NCBI GenBank assembly: GCA_934511165.1
Contig: CAKSWA010000015.1
Coordinates: 1-44,602, forward strand
Direction of reading: 5' to 3'
DNA: 44,602 nucleotides
DNA from: an uncultured Oscillospiraceae bacterium
GTDB taxonomy: Bacteria; Bacillota; Clostridia; Oscillospirales; Oscillospiraceae
Made by a program: the position numbers and the translations under genes. The notes beneath the pieces were generated by a model. It saw only the letters and a list, made by a program, of their open reading frames with translations. It had not been told where the DNA came from and searched no databases. Shown here piece after piece: positions 22,320 through 30,085 of this stretch; position 1 is the stretch's first letter; each line of letters starts with the position of its first letter.

Positions 22320-23225
22320 ATGAAAGCAAGTACAATCGTAATTATTATGCTCTGGGTTTTTGCGGCCCCGCTGATTTTTATTATGACTCGCGACTACTTC
22401 CGTAAGAAAAAAGCCGGTACTCTCGAATCCGGAAGCATCATTATCTCCGCCATCGCCGGTTTTGTCGGCAACTTCCTGGATGCTCTCGGCATCGGCTCCT
22501 TTGCCGTTATCACTCCTATCCTGCGCATGACCAAAACGACTGATGACCGTACTCTCCCCGGCACGCTGAATGCCGGATGCGCCGTCGCCGTTGCGATCCA
22601 GGGCACGGTATGGATGAGCGACATCGGTATTGAGACTCCCACTCTGGTTCTCACGCTTGTTTTCAGCATCATCGGCGGCTTCATCGGCGCGTTCTTTGTC
22701 TCCAAGTTCAACCGCCGCCTCGTCCGTCTCATCATGGGCTGCGCTCTTATCATTGTGGCCTTCATTATGTTCAGCAAGCAGGTCGGCATCTTCCCCAACC
22801 AGGGCGCTGACGCCGAAGGCTTCCACGGCATCAAGCTTTTCGTGTTCGCTTTCCTTATGGGCCTTTTTGCCTGCCTGATGAACGCCGGTATCGGCATGTA
22901 CGCCCCCGCCATGGCTCTGTGCGCCGTTATGGGGCTGAACCTGGCCTACGCCTTCCCGCTGGCTGCCGGCGGCTGCTGCGCGATGATGCCCACTGCCGGT
23001 ATCCGCTGCACGCTCGCCAAGGCGATCGATACGAAGGTTGCCATGTGGATGTTCATCGGCTCAATTCCCGGCGTTTTGATTGCAGCTCTGATCGTCAAGT
23101 CCATGCCTCTGACGGCTCTGACCTGGCTGGTCATCTGCGTGCTCATCTACACCTCTTTCTCCATGATCCACGCTGCCAGAACGGAACGGAAAGCCGAAGG
23201 CGGCGCAGCGACCGACGCGACCTGA
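22320..23225 (+). CDS. TauE/SafE-family anion permease
   Basis: A 301-residue integral membrane protein with about eight hydrophobic segments. It has the repeated TauE-like pattern of a glycine-rich helix after a polar segment (AGFVGNFLDALGIGSF and FLMGLFACLMNAGIGMY). Family members export sulfite, sulfoacetate or related small anions. The ATG at 22320 has TTGGAG nine bases upstream; the frame also opens at a TTG 21 bases earlier, but that codon sits before the ribosome binding site. It lies in the transporter-dehydrogenase operon and may export an anionic product. The cargo is unknown. Confidence 0.82.
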   Translation: MKASTIVIIMLWVFAAPLIFIMTRDYFRKKKAGTLESGSIIISAIAGFVGNFLDALGIGSFAVITPILRMTKTTDDRTLPGTLNAGCAVAVAIQGTVWMSDIGIETPTLVLTLVFSIIGGFIGAFFVSKFNRRLVRLIMGCALIIVAFIMFSKQVGIFPNQGADAEGFHGIKLFVFAFLMGLFACLMNAGIGMYAPAMALCAVMGLNLAYAFPLAAGGCCAMMPTAGIRCTLAKAIDTKVAMWMFIGSIPGVLIAALIVKSMPLTALTWLVICVLIYTSFSMIHAARTERKAEGGAATDAT

Positions 23226-23237
23226 CATTCGAATAAG

Positions 23238-23260
23238 GGGGGCAGATACCATCTGCCCCC
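23238..23260 (+). other. Intra-operon hairpin upstream of the E1alpha gene
   Basis: A perfect 10-bp stem (GGGGGCAGAT/ATCTGCCCCC, loop ACC) between the permease stop and the E1alpha ribosome binding site. No U-tract follows, so an mRNA stability or processing element is more likely than a terminator. Confidence 0.6.
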
Positions 23261-23292
23261 ACATGCAATTTGATTTTAAGGAGGACATAATC

Positions 23293-24255
23293 GTGTTCGA
23301 CAATGAAACCATGAAGCTTCTTTATAAGAGAATGAACCATGTGCGCATACTGGAGTACGCCCTCAAGGAGCAGCATGCCGCCGGCAAAATCCGCGGCCCT
23401 GTCCACCTCTGCGTCGGTCAGGAAGCCACCGGCGTCGGCGCCTGCGCCTGCCTGCGCGACGACGACTACATCACCAGCACGCACCGCGGTCACGCTCACT
23501 TCATCGGCAAGGGTCTCGAACTCAAGCCCATGGTTGCGGAAATGATGGGCAAGGCCACCGGTTACTGCGGCGGCCGCGCCAGTCATATGCTGATCGCCTG
23601 CAAGGAAAAGGGCGTTCTCGGCGGCTGCGGCATCGTCTGCGGCGGTCTGGGCATCGGCGTTGGCTACGGTCTGAGCTTCAAGATGGATCACAGCGACCGC
23701 GTGTGCCTGAGCTTCCTCGGCGACGGTGCCACGAACGAGGGTATGTTCCACGAGGCCATGAATATGGCGGCGCTGTGGAATACGAACAACGTTGTGTTCG
23801 CAGAGCACAATATGTACGGTCTTACGGTCCATGCGACCCGTCACCTGTCCGTGACCAACATTGCTGACCGCGCTGCCGCATACGGCATCCCCGGCGTTAC
23901 GATCGACGGCAACGACATTATTGAGGTCATCGAGGCCACGCAGGAAGCAGTCGACCGCGCCCGCAAAGGCAACGGCCCGACGCTCATCGAGGCCAAAACC
24001 TACCGTATTCTCGGCTTCTCCACCGGCGACAAGGGCGGCTATCAGCCTCAGGAAGAAATCGATGCATGGTCGACTCCGGAAAAGGATGCCATTCCCCGTT
24101 TCCGCAAGTATCTCCTGGACAATGGCATTTGCTCGAACGAGGAACTCAATGCAATTGAAAAGCAGGCTCAGGAAGATGTCAACGAAGCGATTCAGTATGG
24201 TCTCGACAGCCCCTACCCCGATGCTTCTACCCTGATGACCGGAATCTACGCCTGA
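23293..24255 (+). CDS. TPP-dependent dehydrogenase E1 component, alpha subunit (2-oxoacid/acetoin type)
   Basis: Alpha subunit of a thiamine-diphosphate enzyme that decarboxylates or cleaves its substrate and passes the acyl group to lipoyl-E2. GTG 23293 is chosen because AAGGAGG sits eight bases upstream; the frame opens ten codons earlier, before that site. The 320-residue product has GHAHFIGKG, then GDG (143-145), with the Mg2+-ligating Asn and Tyr retained in EHNMYG. Two unusual features appear. The usual GKGGSMH segment reads GGRASHML, losing the conserved His, and the ENN of the TPP motif is EHN. It resembles acetoin/pyruvate E1alpha overall, but the substrate is uncertain. Confidence 0.88.
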   Translation: MFDNETMKLLYKRMNHVRILEYALKEQHAAGKIRGPVHLCVGQEATGVGACACLRDDDYITSTHRGHAHFIGKGLELKPMVAEMMGKATGYCGGRASHMLIACKEKGVLGGCGIVCGGLGIGVGYGLSFKMDHSDRVCLSFLGDGATNEGMFHEAMNMAALWNTNNVVFAEHNMYGLTVHATRHLSVTNIADRAAAYGIPGVTIDGNDIIEVIEATQEAVDRARKGNGPTLIEAKTYRILGFSTGDKGGYQPQEEIDAWSTPEKDAIPRFRKYLLDNGICSNEELNAIEKQAQEDVNEAIQYGLDSPYPDASTLMTGIYA

Positions 24256-24277
24256 CTTGGGAAAAGGAGGAAAAACC

Positions 24278-25255
24278 ATGAGTAAAGTTATGTATAAGGA
24301 CGCCCTTCGGGATGCTCTCATTGAGGAAATGACCCGTGACCCCAGCGTTTTCCTGCTGGGCGAAGATATCGGCGTTTACGGCGGCGCTTTCCGCGTTACC
24401 GAAAAGCTCATCGACATATTCGGCGAGGAGCGTGTCCGTGACACGCCGATCTCCGAAGAAGCCATCACCGGCGTGTGCATCGGCGCAGCCATTGCCGGCA
24501 AGCGCCCGGTCGGCGAGATGATGTACGAGGACTGGGTCGGCCTTACGCTCGACCAGTTTGTCAACCAGGCCTCCCTTCTCCACTATGTCTACAACGGCCA
24601 GGTCACGATCCCCATGGTCATGCGTATGCAGGGCGGCGCCCGCGCGTCCGCTTCCGCCCAGCACTCCAAAAGTCTGGAAGCCTGGTACACCCATATTCCG
24701 GGCATCAAGGTCGTTATGCCGTCCAACGCATACGACGCCAAGGGTCTGCTGAAGGCCGCCATCCGCGATGACAATCCGGTCGTCTTTATCGAGCATAAGC
24801 TGCTTTACGGTACCCGTGCGGAAGTTCCGGAAGAGGACTATGTCATCGAGATCGGCAAGGGCGATATCAAGCGCGAAGGCACCGATGTTACCATCGTCGC
24901 CACCTCCGCCATGGTTATCGAAGCTCTCGACGCCGCCAAAATTCTGGAAGCCGAGGGCATCAGCTGCGAGGTCGTTGACCCCCGCACTCTGATTCCCCTG
25001 GATAAGGACATCATCCGCAACTCTCTTGCAAAGACGAACCGCATCGTTGTTGTGAATGAAGCGTGGAAAACCGGCAGCTTCGCCGGTGAGATCGCCGCTA
25101 TCGTCGCGGAGGAAATGTTTGATCTTCTGGACGCGCCTGTGGTTCGCCTGGGTGCTCTGGATATGCCCATTCCTTACAGCCCTGCGCTTGAGCCGCTGAC
25201 CGTCCCGAACAAGGACACGATTGCCGAAGCGGTCCGCAAGCTGATGAAGGAATAA
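24278..25255 (+). CDS. TPP-dependent dehydrogenase E1 component, beta subunit
   Basis: A 325-residue partner of E1alpha forming the alpha2beta2 decarboxylase. Readable blocks are GEDIGVYGGAFRVT, RVRDTPISEEAITG, the conserved Gln-His pair in QHSKSLEAWYTHIPG, VMPSNAYDAKGLLKAAIRD and the C-terminal VRLGALDMPIPYSPALE. The ATG at 24278 follows AAAAGGAGG; a frame extension seven codons upstream overlaps that site. It is 22 bases after E1alpha and 13 bases before E2, so transcription and translation are coupled. Length and motifs are normal. Confidence 0.93.
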   Translation: MSKVMYKDALRDALIEEMTRDPSVFLLGEDIGVYGGAFRVTEKLIDIFGEERVRDTPISEEAITGVCIGAAIAGKRPVGEMMYEDWVGLTLDQFVNQASLLHYVYNGQVTIPMVMRMQGGARASASAQHSKSLEAWYTHIPGIKVVMPSNAYDAKGLLKAAIRDDNPVVFIEHKLLYGTRAEVPEEDYVIEIGKGDIKREGTDVTIVATSAMVIEALDAAKILEAEGISCEVVDPRTLIPLDKDIIRNSLAKTNRIVVVNEAWKTGSFAGEIAAIVAEEMFDLLDAPVVRLGALDMPIPYSPALEPLTVPNKDTIAEAVRKLMKE

Positions 25256-25268
25256 CGGAGGGAATATT

Positions 25269-26453
25269 ATGTCTCAGAAAGTCGATTTGCAAGTTCTTGC
25301 CGGTGATTACGTAAAAACTGCGCTGATTGCCGAATGGAAAGTCAACGTGGGCGACACGGTAAAAAAAGACGATGTCCTGCTTGCCTGTGAAACGGCGAAG
25401 GTTACGGTCGATATTCCGTCTCCCTGCGATGGCGTAGTAGAGCAGATCCTGTTCCCCGCCGGTGAAGAAGTCGATATCACCGATACGGTCGCCGTCATCG
25501 GCGACGGCAGCGGCGCGGCAGCAGCTCCCGCCCCGGCCGCCGCGGAAACCGCGGCTCCCACGGCAGCGGCTCCGGCTGCCGCAGCTGCGACCGGTGCGCG
25601 CATTTTCGTGACGCCCGTCGCAAAGAAAATCGCCAAGGAACTCGGTATTGATATCGAGGCCATGAAGGCGGCTCTCGGCCAGGCAAAAATCTCCAAGAAG
25701 GATGTTTACGCTTACGCCGAGACGCTCAAGAACGCGCCCAAGGCCGCCGCTCCCGCTCCGGCCGCAGCACCCGCTGTGAAGGAAACTCCGGTGAAGGGCC
25801 GCCGCCGTGCTATTGCACAGAAGATGAGTGAAAGCGCTTCTACCAAGCCGCGCGTTACGCTGATGCTTGATGCCGATCTCGAAGAGCTGCTTCGCGCCAA
25901 GAAGTATCTGGGCGAGAAATACCCGGATCGCCGCATCACCGTTACGGGACTTCTGGCCGTTGCCGTCTGCAAGACGCTCAAGAGCCACCCCATCATGAAC
26001 GCTACATACGAGAACGACGTTATTCGCGAGCACGCTGACATCCGTCTCGGCATTGCCGCCGATATGGAAGAAGGACTGATCGTTCCGGTCATCGGCGGCT
26101 GTGCGGAAAAGACCGGGCTTGAGATCTGCCAGGCGGTCAACGAAACCGTTAAGGGCTGCCGTGAAAACACCCTGCCGCCCAGCGCGTATGCCGGCGGAAC
26201 GTTCACCATCAGCAATCTCGGCAGCGCCGGGATCAAGTACTTCACCCCGATCATCAACACTCCGGAGATCGCGATTCTCGGCGTCGGTTCCATGCGCAAG
26301 GAGCTTGCGCTTGAGAACGGACAGGTCGCGGAGCGGCGCAAGATCGGTCTTTGCCTCTCCTTTGACCACCGTGCCGTCGACGGCGCTCCCGCCGGCAGCT
26401 TCCTGAAGGATCTGAAGGAAAACATTGAGAACCCGTTTTTGCTCGGATTCTGA
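25269..26453 (+). CDS. Dihydrolipoamide acyltransferase (E2) of the dehydrogenase complex
   Basis: A 394-residue core acyltransferase. One N-terminal lipoyl domain (about 1-78) carries the modified Lys44 in CETAKVTVD. Alanine/proline linkers flank a peripheral-subunit-binding domain (about 115-155, FVTPVAKKIAKELGID). The catalytic domain (from about 175) ends with the active-site His in DHRAVDG. The catalytic segment TISNLGSAGIKYFTPIINTPE is typical. The ribosome binding site is GGAGGG. A single lipoyl domain is usual for acetoin and Gram-positive pyruvate complexes, and the lipoate ligase in the same operon supplies its modification. Confidence 0.93.
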   Translation: MSQKVDLQVLAGDYVKTALIAEWKVNVGDTVKKDDVLLACETAKVTVDIPSPCDGVVEQILFPAGEEVDITDTVAVIGDGSGAAAAPAPAAAETAAPTAAAPAAAAATGARIFVTPVAKKIAKELGIDIEAMKAALGQAKISKKDVYAYAETLKNAPKAAAPAPAAAPAVKETPVKGRRRAIAQKMSESASTKPRVTLMLDADLEELLRAKKYLGEKYPDRRITVTGLLAVAVCKTLKSHPIMNATYENDVIREHADIRLGIAADMEEGLIVPVIGGCAEKTGLEICQAVNETVKGCRENTLPPSAYAGGTFTISNLGSAGIKYFTPIINTPEIAILGVGSMRKELALENGQVAERRKIGLCLSFDHRAVDGAPAGSFLKDLKENIENPFLLGF

Positions 26454-26479
26454 TCTGACCTTCGCAGCCTGATCGGTCG

Positions 26480-26529
26480 GAGGGCCGTGTTGCATATGAT
26501 ACGGCCCTCTCTCCTGCAGCAGACAGGAG
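26480..26529 (+). other. Two consecutive hairpins between the E2 and E3 genes
   Basis: Stem 1 pairs GAGGGCCGT (26480-26488) with ACGGCCCTC (26501-26509). Stem 2 pairs CTCCTG (26511-26516) with CAGGAG (26524-26529). No U-tract follows. The gap of 150 bases is the longest in this part of the operon. Confidence 0.55.
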
Positions 26530-26603
26530 TCCGTCCTTCCCCCGCGGTATTTCATGTGTTCAGAATAATCTGAACCATCTTTTTCTTACAAGGAGAAATC
26601 CCC

Positions 26604-28013
26604 ATGCAAATTATTATTATTGGCGGCGGCCCCGGCGGCTACGTTTCCGCCATTCGCGCCTCTCAGCTGGGCGCACAGGTGACACTGATTGAAAAGCAGC
26701 ATCTGGGCGGAACCTGTCTGAATGTTGGGTGCATCCCGACCAAATGCCTTCTGCACAGCGCCGAACTGGTTGAGGACATCCGCAACCAGGGTAAAGAGAT
26801 CGGCGTTGAGGTTGAAGGCGTAAAGGTCAATTTCCCGCAGGTGATCGCTCATAAGAACGCCATTTCAGAGAAGCTCACGGCCGGCGTCTCCGCCCTTCTT
26901 CGCATGAACAAAGTGAAGAAGATTGACGGCGAAGCCTCCTTCATCGCTCCGAAAAAGCTTCAGGTAACAAAGCCTGACGGCACAAAGGAGACCATGACAG
27001 CGGATGCGATTATTATCGCGACCGGCTCCGTAAACGCCCAGCCCCCCATTCCTGGACTCAAAGAAAACAAGAACTGCATCGATTCCACCGGCGCGCTTTC
27101 CCTGTCGGAGCTCCCCAAGAGCATGGTCGTGATCGGCGGCGGCGTTATCGGTCTCGAGCTGGCCTGCGCCTATGCAGGATTCGGAACAAAAATCACCGTC
27201 GTTGAGGCGCTGGATCACATGCTTCCCATGCTCGACGCCGATCTTACCAAAGTCGGCGTTGCTCATATGAAGAAAATGGGTATGGAGTTCCATCTGGAAT
27301 GCCCGGTGCAGCGCGTGGAAGAGTCTCTCGCCGGTGCGAAAGTGATCTGCAAAAACAAAGCCGGCGAAGAGGTTTCGTTTGAAGCAGAAAAGGTTCTCGT
27401 TGCGATCGGCCGTCGTGCGAATACGGCTTCTCTGAATCTTGAGGCAGGCGGTCTGAAGAACGATAAGGGTCGGATCATTGTAAACGACCATATGCAGACG
27501 AACGTCCCCGGCGTTTATGCGATCGGCGACTGCGTTTTCGGCCATGCACAGCTGGCGCATACCGCGTCTGCCATGGGTGAGGTCGCTGCCGAGAACATCA
27601 TGGGTCTCGGTACGGTATACGATGAGAAAACCAACCCCACCTGCGTTTACATTGAGCCCGAAGCCGCCTCCGTTGGCCTTACGGAAGCGCAGTGCAAGGA
27701 AAAAGGCATTGAGTATAAAGTCGGCAAATTCCAGATGGCTGCAAACGGCAAGTCTCTGATCATCAACGGCGGCGAAGGCCTTGTCAAGATCATCGCCGGC
27801 AAAAAGTACGGCGAGATTCTCGGCATGCACATTATCGGGCCGCGCGCTACCGATCTGATCGCCGAGGGCGCTCTTGCCATTGGAAGTGAGCTGACCGTTG
27901 ACGAGATAATTTCCACGATCCACTCCCACCCCACCGTTACCGAAGCGTTGAGAGAAGCGGCGCTGGACTGCGAAGGCATCTGCATCCACGCTGCACCGAG
28001 ACCGAAGAAATAA
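26604..28013 (+). CDS. lpdA: Dihydrolipoamide dehydrogenase (E3)
   Basis: A 469-residue FAD enzyme that reoxidises dihydrolipoyl-E2 using NAD+. The FAD site is IIIIGGGPGGYVSAIRA, and the redox disulfide is in GGTCLNVGCIPTK. The NAD site is VVIGGGVIGLELACAYAGFG, and the second FAD contact is VYAIGDCVFG. The C-terminal acid-base pair lies in HSHPTVTEALREAAL. The ATG has AAGGAG nearby. It completes the E1-E2-E3 set in order, and no standalone pyruvate dehydrogenase genes lie near. Confidence 0.96.
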   Translation: MQIIIIGGGPGGYVSAIRASQLGAQVTLIEKQHLGGTCLNVGCIPTKCLLHSAELVEDIRNQGKEIGVEVEGVKVNFPQVIAHKNAISEKLTAGVSALLRMNKVKKIDGEASFIAPKKLQVTKPDGTKETMTADAIIIATGSVNAQPPIPGLKENKNCIDSTGALSLSELPKSMVVIGGGVIGLELACAYAGFGTKITVVEALDHMLPMLDADLTKVGVAHMKKMGMEFHLECPVQRVEESLAGAKVICKNKAGEEVSFEAEKVLVAIGRRANTASLNLEAGGLKNDKGRIIVNDHMQTNVPGVYAIGDCVFGHAQLAHTASAMGEVAAENIMGLGTVYDEKTNPTCVYIEPEAASVGLTEAQCKEKGIEYKVGKFQMAANGKSLIINGGEGLVKIIAGKKYGEILGMHIIGPRATDLIAEGALAIGSELTVDEIISTIHSHPTVTEALREAALDCEGICIHAAPRPKK

Positions 28014-28031
28014 CAGGAAAGGAAGCGGAAT

Positions 28032-28880
28032 ATGAAAAAAATCAATCTGAAGCTCAACGGCAAGACAGCTTACTTTGAGCTGTTTGAAAAGGAAGCTCCC
28101 ATTACCAGTGCAAGGCTTCTCTCCATTCTTCCGCAGAAGATCGATATTCACTACGCGAAGTTTGCCGGACAGGAGATTCTTGGCGAGCTCCCCATGATGG
28201 CCCCCATTGAGGGCGGCAAGAGCCTGGCCGACATTGACTGCGGCTGTGTGGCGTTTTATCCTGACCGCGCTCTGTTCTGCATTTATTACGGCGATCTTCA
28301 GGACGAGGAAGTGAGCATCACCGTCATCGGTCAGCTTTATGCTGACGATGAGTTCGTAGCCGAAATGGAAAAGTGCCGCTTCCGTCAGGGCGACGTGCTT
28401 GAGATGAGCGACCCCGACGCCGAGCAGAAAGAAGTGGAGCATCACAAATTTCTGATCGACACCAAGGTCAAGTGGGATGCTTTCCCGGCCGACGTTCTGA
28501 AGGTATACAGCAAGCGCGGCATCAGCCTCCCCGGCGGCCCGATCATCAATGCTGAGGGCGAAACCCGCAAGCTGGCCGACCTCACCTACACTCTGTATTC
28601 CTCCATCCGGAACGGCGAAACATACGGGAAGGAATTCATTTCGCGGCTTCTGGATTATTACACGCTCAAGATCGGCGGCTGGTGCGGTCTTTCCGATTGT
28701 GCGGAAGATATTCAGAGCTACAAGTCTCTTCTCTTCAGCGGCAAATACAGCGAAGAGGAAGTCATGCTTGACTTCGTTTTCTGGGCCAACCGTGTGAATC
28801 TGTGGCTTGACCTTCTCGTTCCCTGGGAGGATATCACCGAGCTTATGCGCCGTCCCAACGATCTGCTGGAAAACTTCTAA
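28032..28880 (+). CDS. DUF3830/cyclophilin-like protein with unknown C-terminal domain
   Basis: A 282-residue soluble protein. The first ~115 residues (KINLKLNGKTAYFELFEKEA, then PITSARLLSILP, then GCVAFYPDRALFCIYYG) resemble the DUF3830 cyclophilin-like fold. The next ~150 residues are acidic and mostly helical (LADLTYTLYSSIRNG, LLDYYTLKIGGWCGLSD, DFVFWANRVNLWLDLLVPW) and I do not recognise them. It starts 18 bases after E3 with a GGAAAGGA site, and lipoate ligase follows. It could be a substrate-handling, scaffold or assembly factor of the complex; none of this is shown. It is the least-characterised gene of the operon. Confidence 0.6.
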   Translation: MKKINLKLNGKTAYFELFEKEAPITSARLLSILPQKIDIHYAKFAGQEILGELPMMAPIEGGKSLADIDCGCVAFYPDRALFCIYYGDLQDEEVSITVIGQLYADDEFVAEMEKCRFRQGDVLEMSDPDAEQKEVEHHKFLIDTKVKWDAFPADVLKVYSKRGISLPGGPIINAEGETRKLADLTYTLYSSIRNGETYGKEFISRLLDYYTLKIGGWCGLSDCAEDIQSYKSLLFSGKYSEEEVMLDFVFWANRVNLWLDLLVPWEDITELMRRPNDLLENF

Positions 28881-28892
28881 ACCAATGAATTT

Positions 28893-28929
28893 CGCCGTCT
28901 CCCCAGGGACATTCCCAGGGGAGACGGCG
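28893..28929 (+). other. Strong hairpin between the DUF3830-like gene and lplA
   Basis: A perfect 12-bp stem (CGCCGTCTCCCC/GGGGAGACGGCG, 13-base loop). No U-tract follows (GAGCCGACC), so it is not a canonical terminator. It could partly reduce downstream transcription or protect the upstream mRNA. Confidence 0.6.
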
Positions 28930-28954
28930 GAGCCGACCGTCATATTTTAAGAAC

Positions 28955-29953
28955 ATGAACACACAAGTCTTCTATATGGAAACCGGGTCCATCGACCCCT
29001 GTTTCAACCTCGCCTTTGAGGAATACGTTCTGACGCACCGGTTAACAGGTACCTATCTTATTCTCTGGCAGAATGAGAACAGCATCATCATCGGGCAGAA
29101 TCAGAATACGGAGGAAGAGATCAATCGGAGCTATGTGGATGCTCACGGTGTAAAAGTCGTTCGCCGCACAACCGGCGGCGGAGCTGTATATCACGATACA
29201 GGCAATCTAAACTATTCTTTTATCACGGACCGGACACCGAACGAAGTTGACAGCGCCAAGGAGTGGATGATGCCGGTCATTCACGCGCTGGAAAAACTCG
29301 GCGTGCATGCCGAGCCATCCGGCCGCAACGATATTCTTGTGGAAGGTCGGAAAATATCCGGAACGGCGCAGCGCATATTCGGCAGCCGCATACTCTTCCA
29401 CGGTACATTGCTTTTTGACACTGACCCCGAGGTTGTCTCTTCCGCCCTGAGAGTAAACCCGAAAAAATTTGAGTCAAAGAGCGTTAAATCGGTTCGAAGC
29501 AGAATAGGAAATATTCGCGATTTTCTTCCTGTAGATATGGACATGGCAGCGTTTTGGGACTTTCTGAAAAAAACGATTTTCCCGGATGCAATACGGGAAG
29601 TGCTCTCCCCCGCCGAGATGGAGGAAGTCCTCCGCCTCCGAGAAGAAAAGTATTCGACATTTGCGTGGAATTTTGGACGCCCGATCCCATACACTTTTAA
29701 AAACCACCGGCGCTGGCCCGGCGGCATTTTGGAAATTGCCGTGCAGGTCGACAGCGGACGGATAAAGGATATTGCCTTCTCCGGCGATTTTCTCTCCACG
29801 GTTCCGTTGGACACGCTGGTCGAGGCGCTGAAAGGCGTTCCGTTTTCCCGGTCGGAAATAGAAAAAGTATTAAACCGCATTCCTTTGCAGGATTATTTCG
29901 GCACGATCTCAGAAAAGGAAGTTCTTGACACCTTTTTTGAGTATTCCGAATGA
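28955..29953 (+). CDS. lplA: Lipoate-protein ligase A
   Basis: A 332-residue ATP-dependent ligase that attaches lipoate to E2 (or H) proteins. Landmarks are DPCFNLAFEEYVL near the N-terminus, the adenylate-binding RRTTGGGAVYHDTGNLNYSF, GRNDILVEGRKISGTAQR with the conserved Lys, and a C-terminal accessory domain (from about 250). Length fits LplA. The ribosome binding site is weak (only TAAG before the ATG). It closes the dehydrogenase operon and is followed by a terminator, so it probably lipoylates the E2 encoded upstream from scavenged lipoate. Confidence 0.94.
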   Translation: MNTQVFYMETGSIDPCFNLAFEEYVLTHRLTGTYLILWQNENSIIIGQNQNTEEEINRSYVDAHGVKVVRRTTGGGAVYHDTGNLNYSFITDRTPNEVDSAKEWMMPVIHALEKLGVHAEPSGRNDILVEGRKISGTAQRIFGSRILFHGTLLFDTDPEVVSSALRVNPKKFESKSVKSVRSRIGNIRDFLPVDMDMAAFWDFLKKTIFPDAIREVLSPAEMEEVLRLREEKYSTFAWNFGRPIPYTFKNHRRWPGGILEIAVQVDSGRIKDIAFSGDFLSTVPLDTLVEALKGVPFSRSEIEKVLNRIPLQDYFGTISEKEVLDTFFEYSE

Positions 29954-30008
29954 TCTCGATTTCATTTAAGATATTCTTACCATCCTTATCATCTCCTATC
30001 CCCGCGCG

Positions 30009-30049
30009 GTAAAGTGTCCTCTTTTCGGGGGCACTTTACTTTTTCTCCC
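30009..30049 (+). terminator. Rho-independent terminator closing the sigma-54 operon
   Basis: GTAAAGTGTCC pairs with GGGCACTTTAC (one G-U pair, loop TCTTTTCGG) and is followed by TTTTTCTC. It lies 55 bases beyond the lplA stop, the first clear terminator after the sigma-54 promoter. Confidence 0.85.
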
Positions 30050-30085
30050 GTACATAAACTTTCAAACAGAGCGGAGGCGAGGCTT

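Noticed and set aside
28893..28929. Hairpin before lplA as a rho-independent terminator
   Set aside because: The stem is strong but no U-tract follows, so lplA is kept as part of the operon.
26865..28943. 692-codon minus-strand frame opposite E3 and the DUF3830-like gene
   Set aside because: Covers two well-supported plus-strand genes and has no motif or ribosome binding site.
30014..30085. Upstream GTG start for the MBL-fold gene
   Set aside because: The codon lies inside the terminator stem of the previous operon and has no ribosome binding site; TTG 30086 has GGAGG at good distance.
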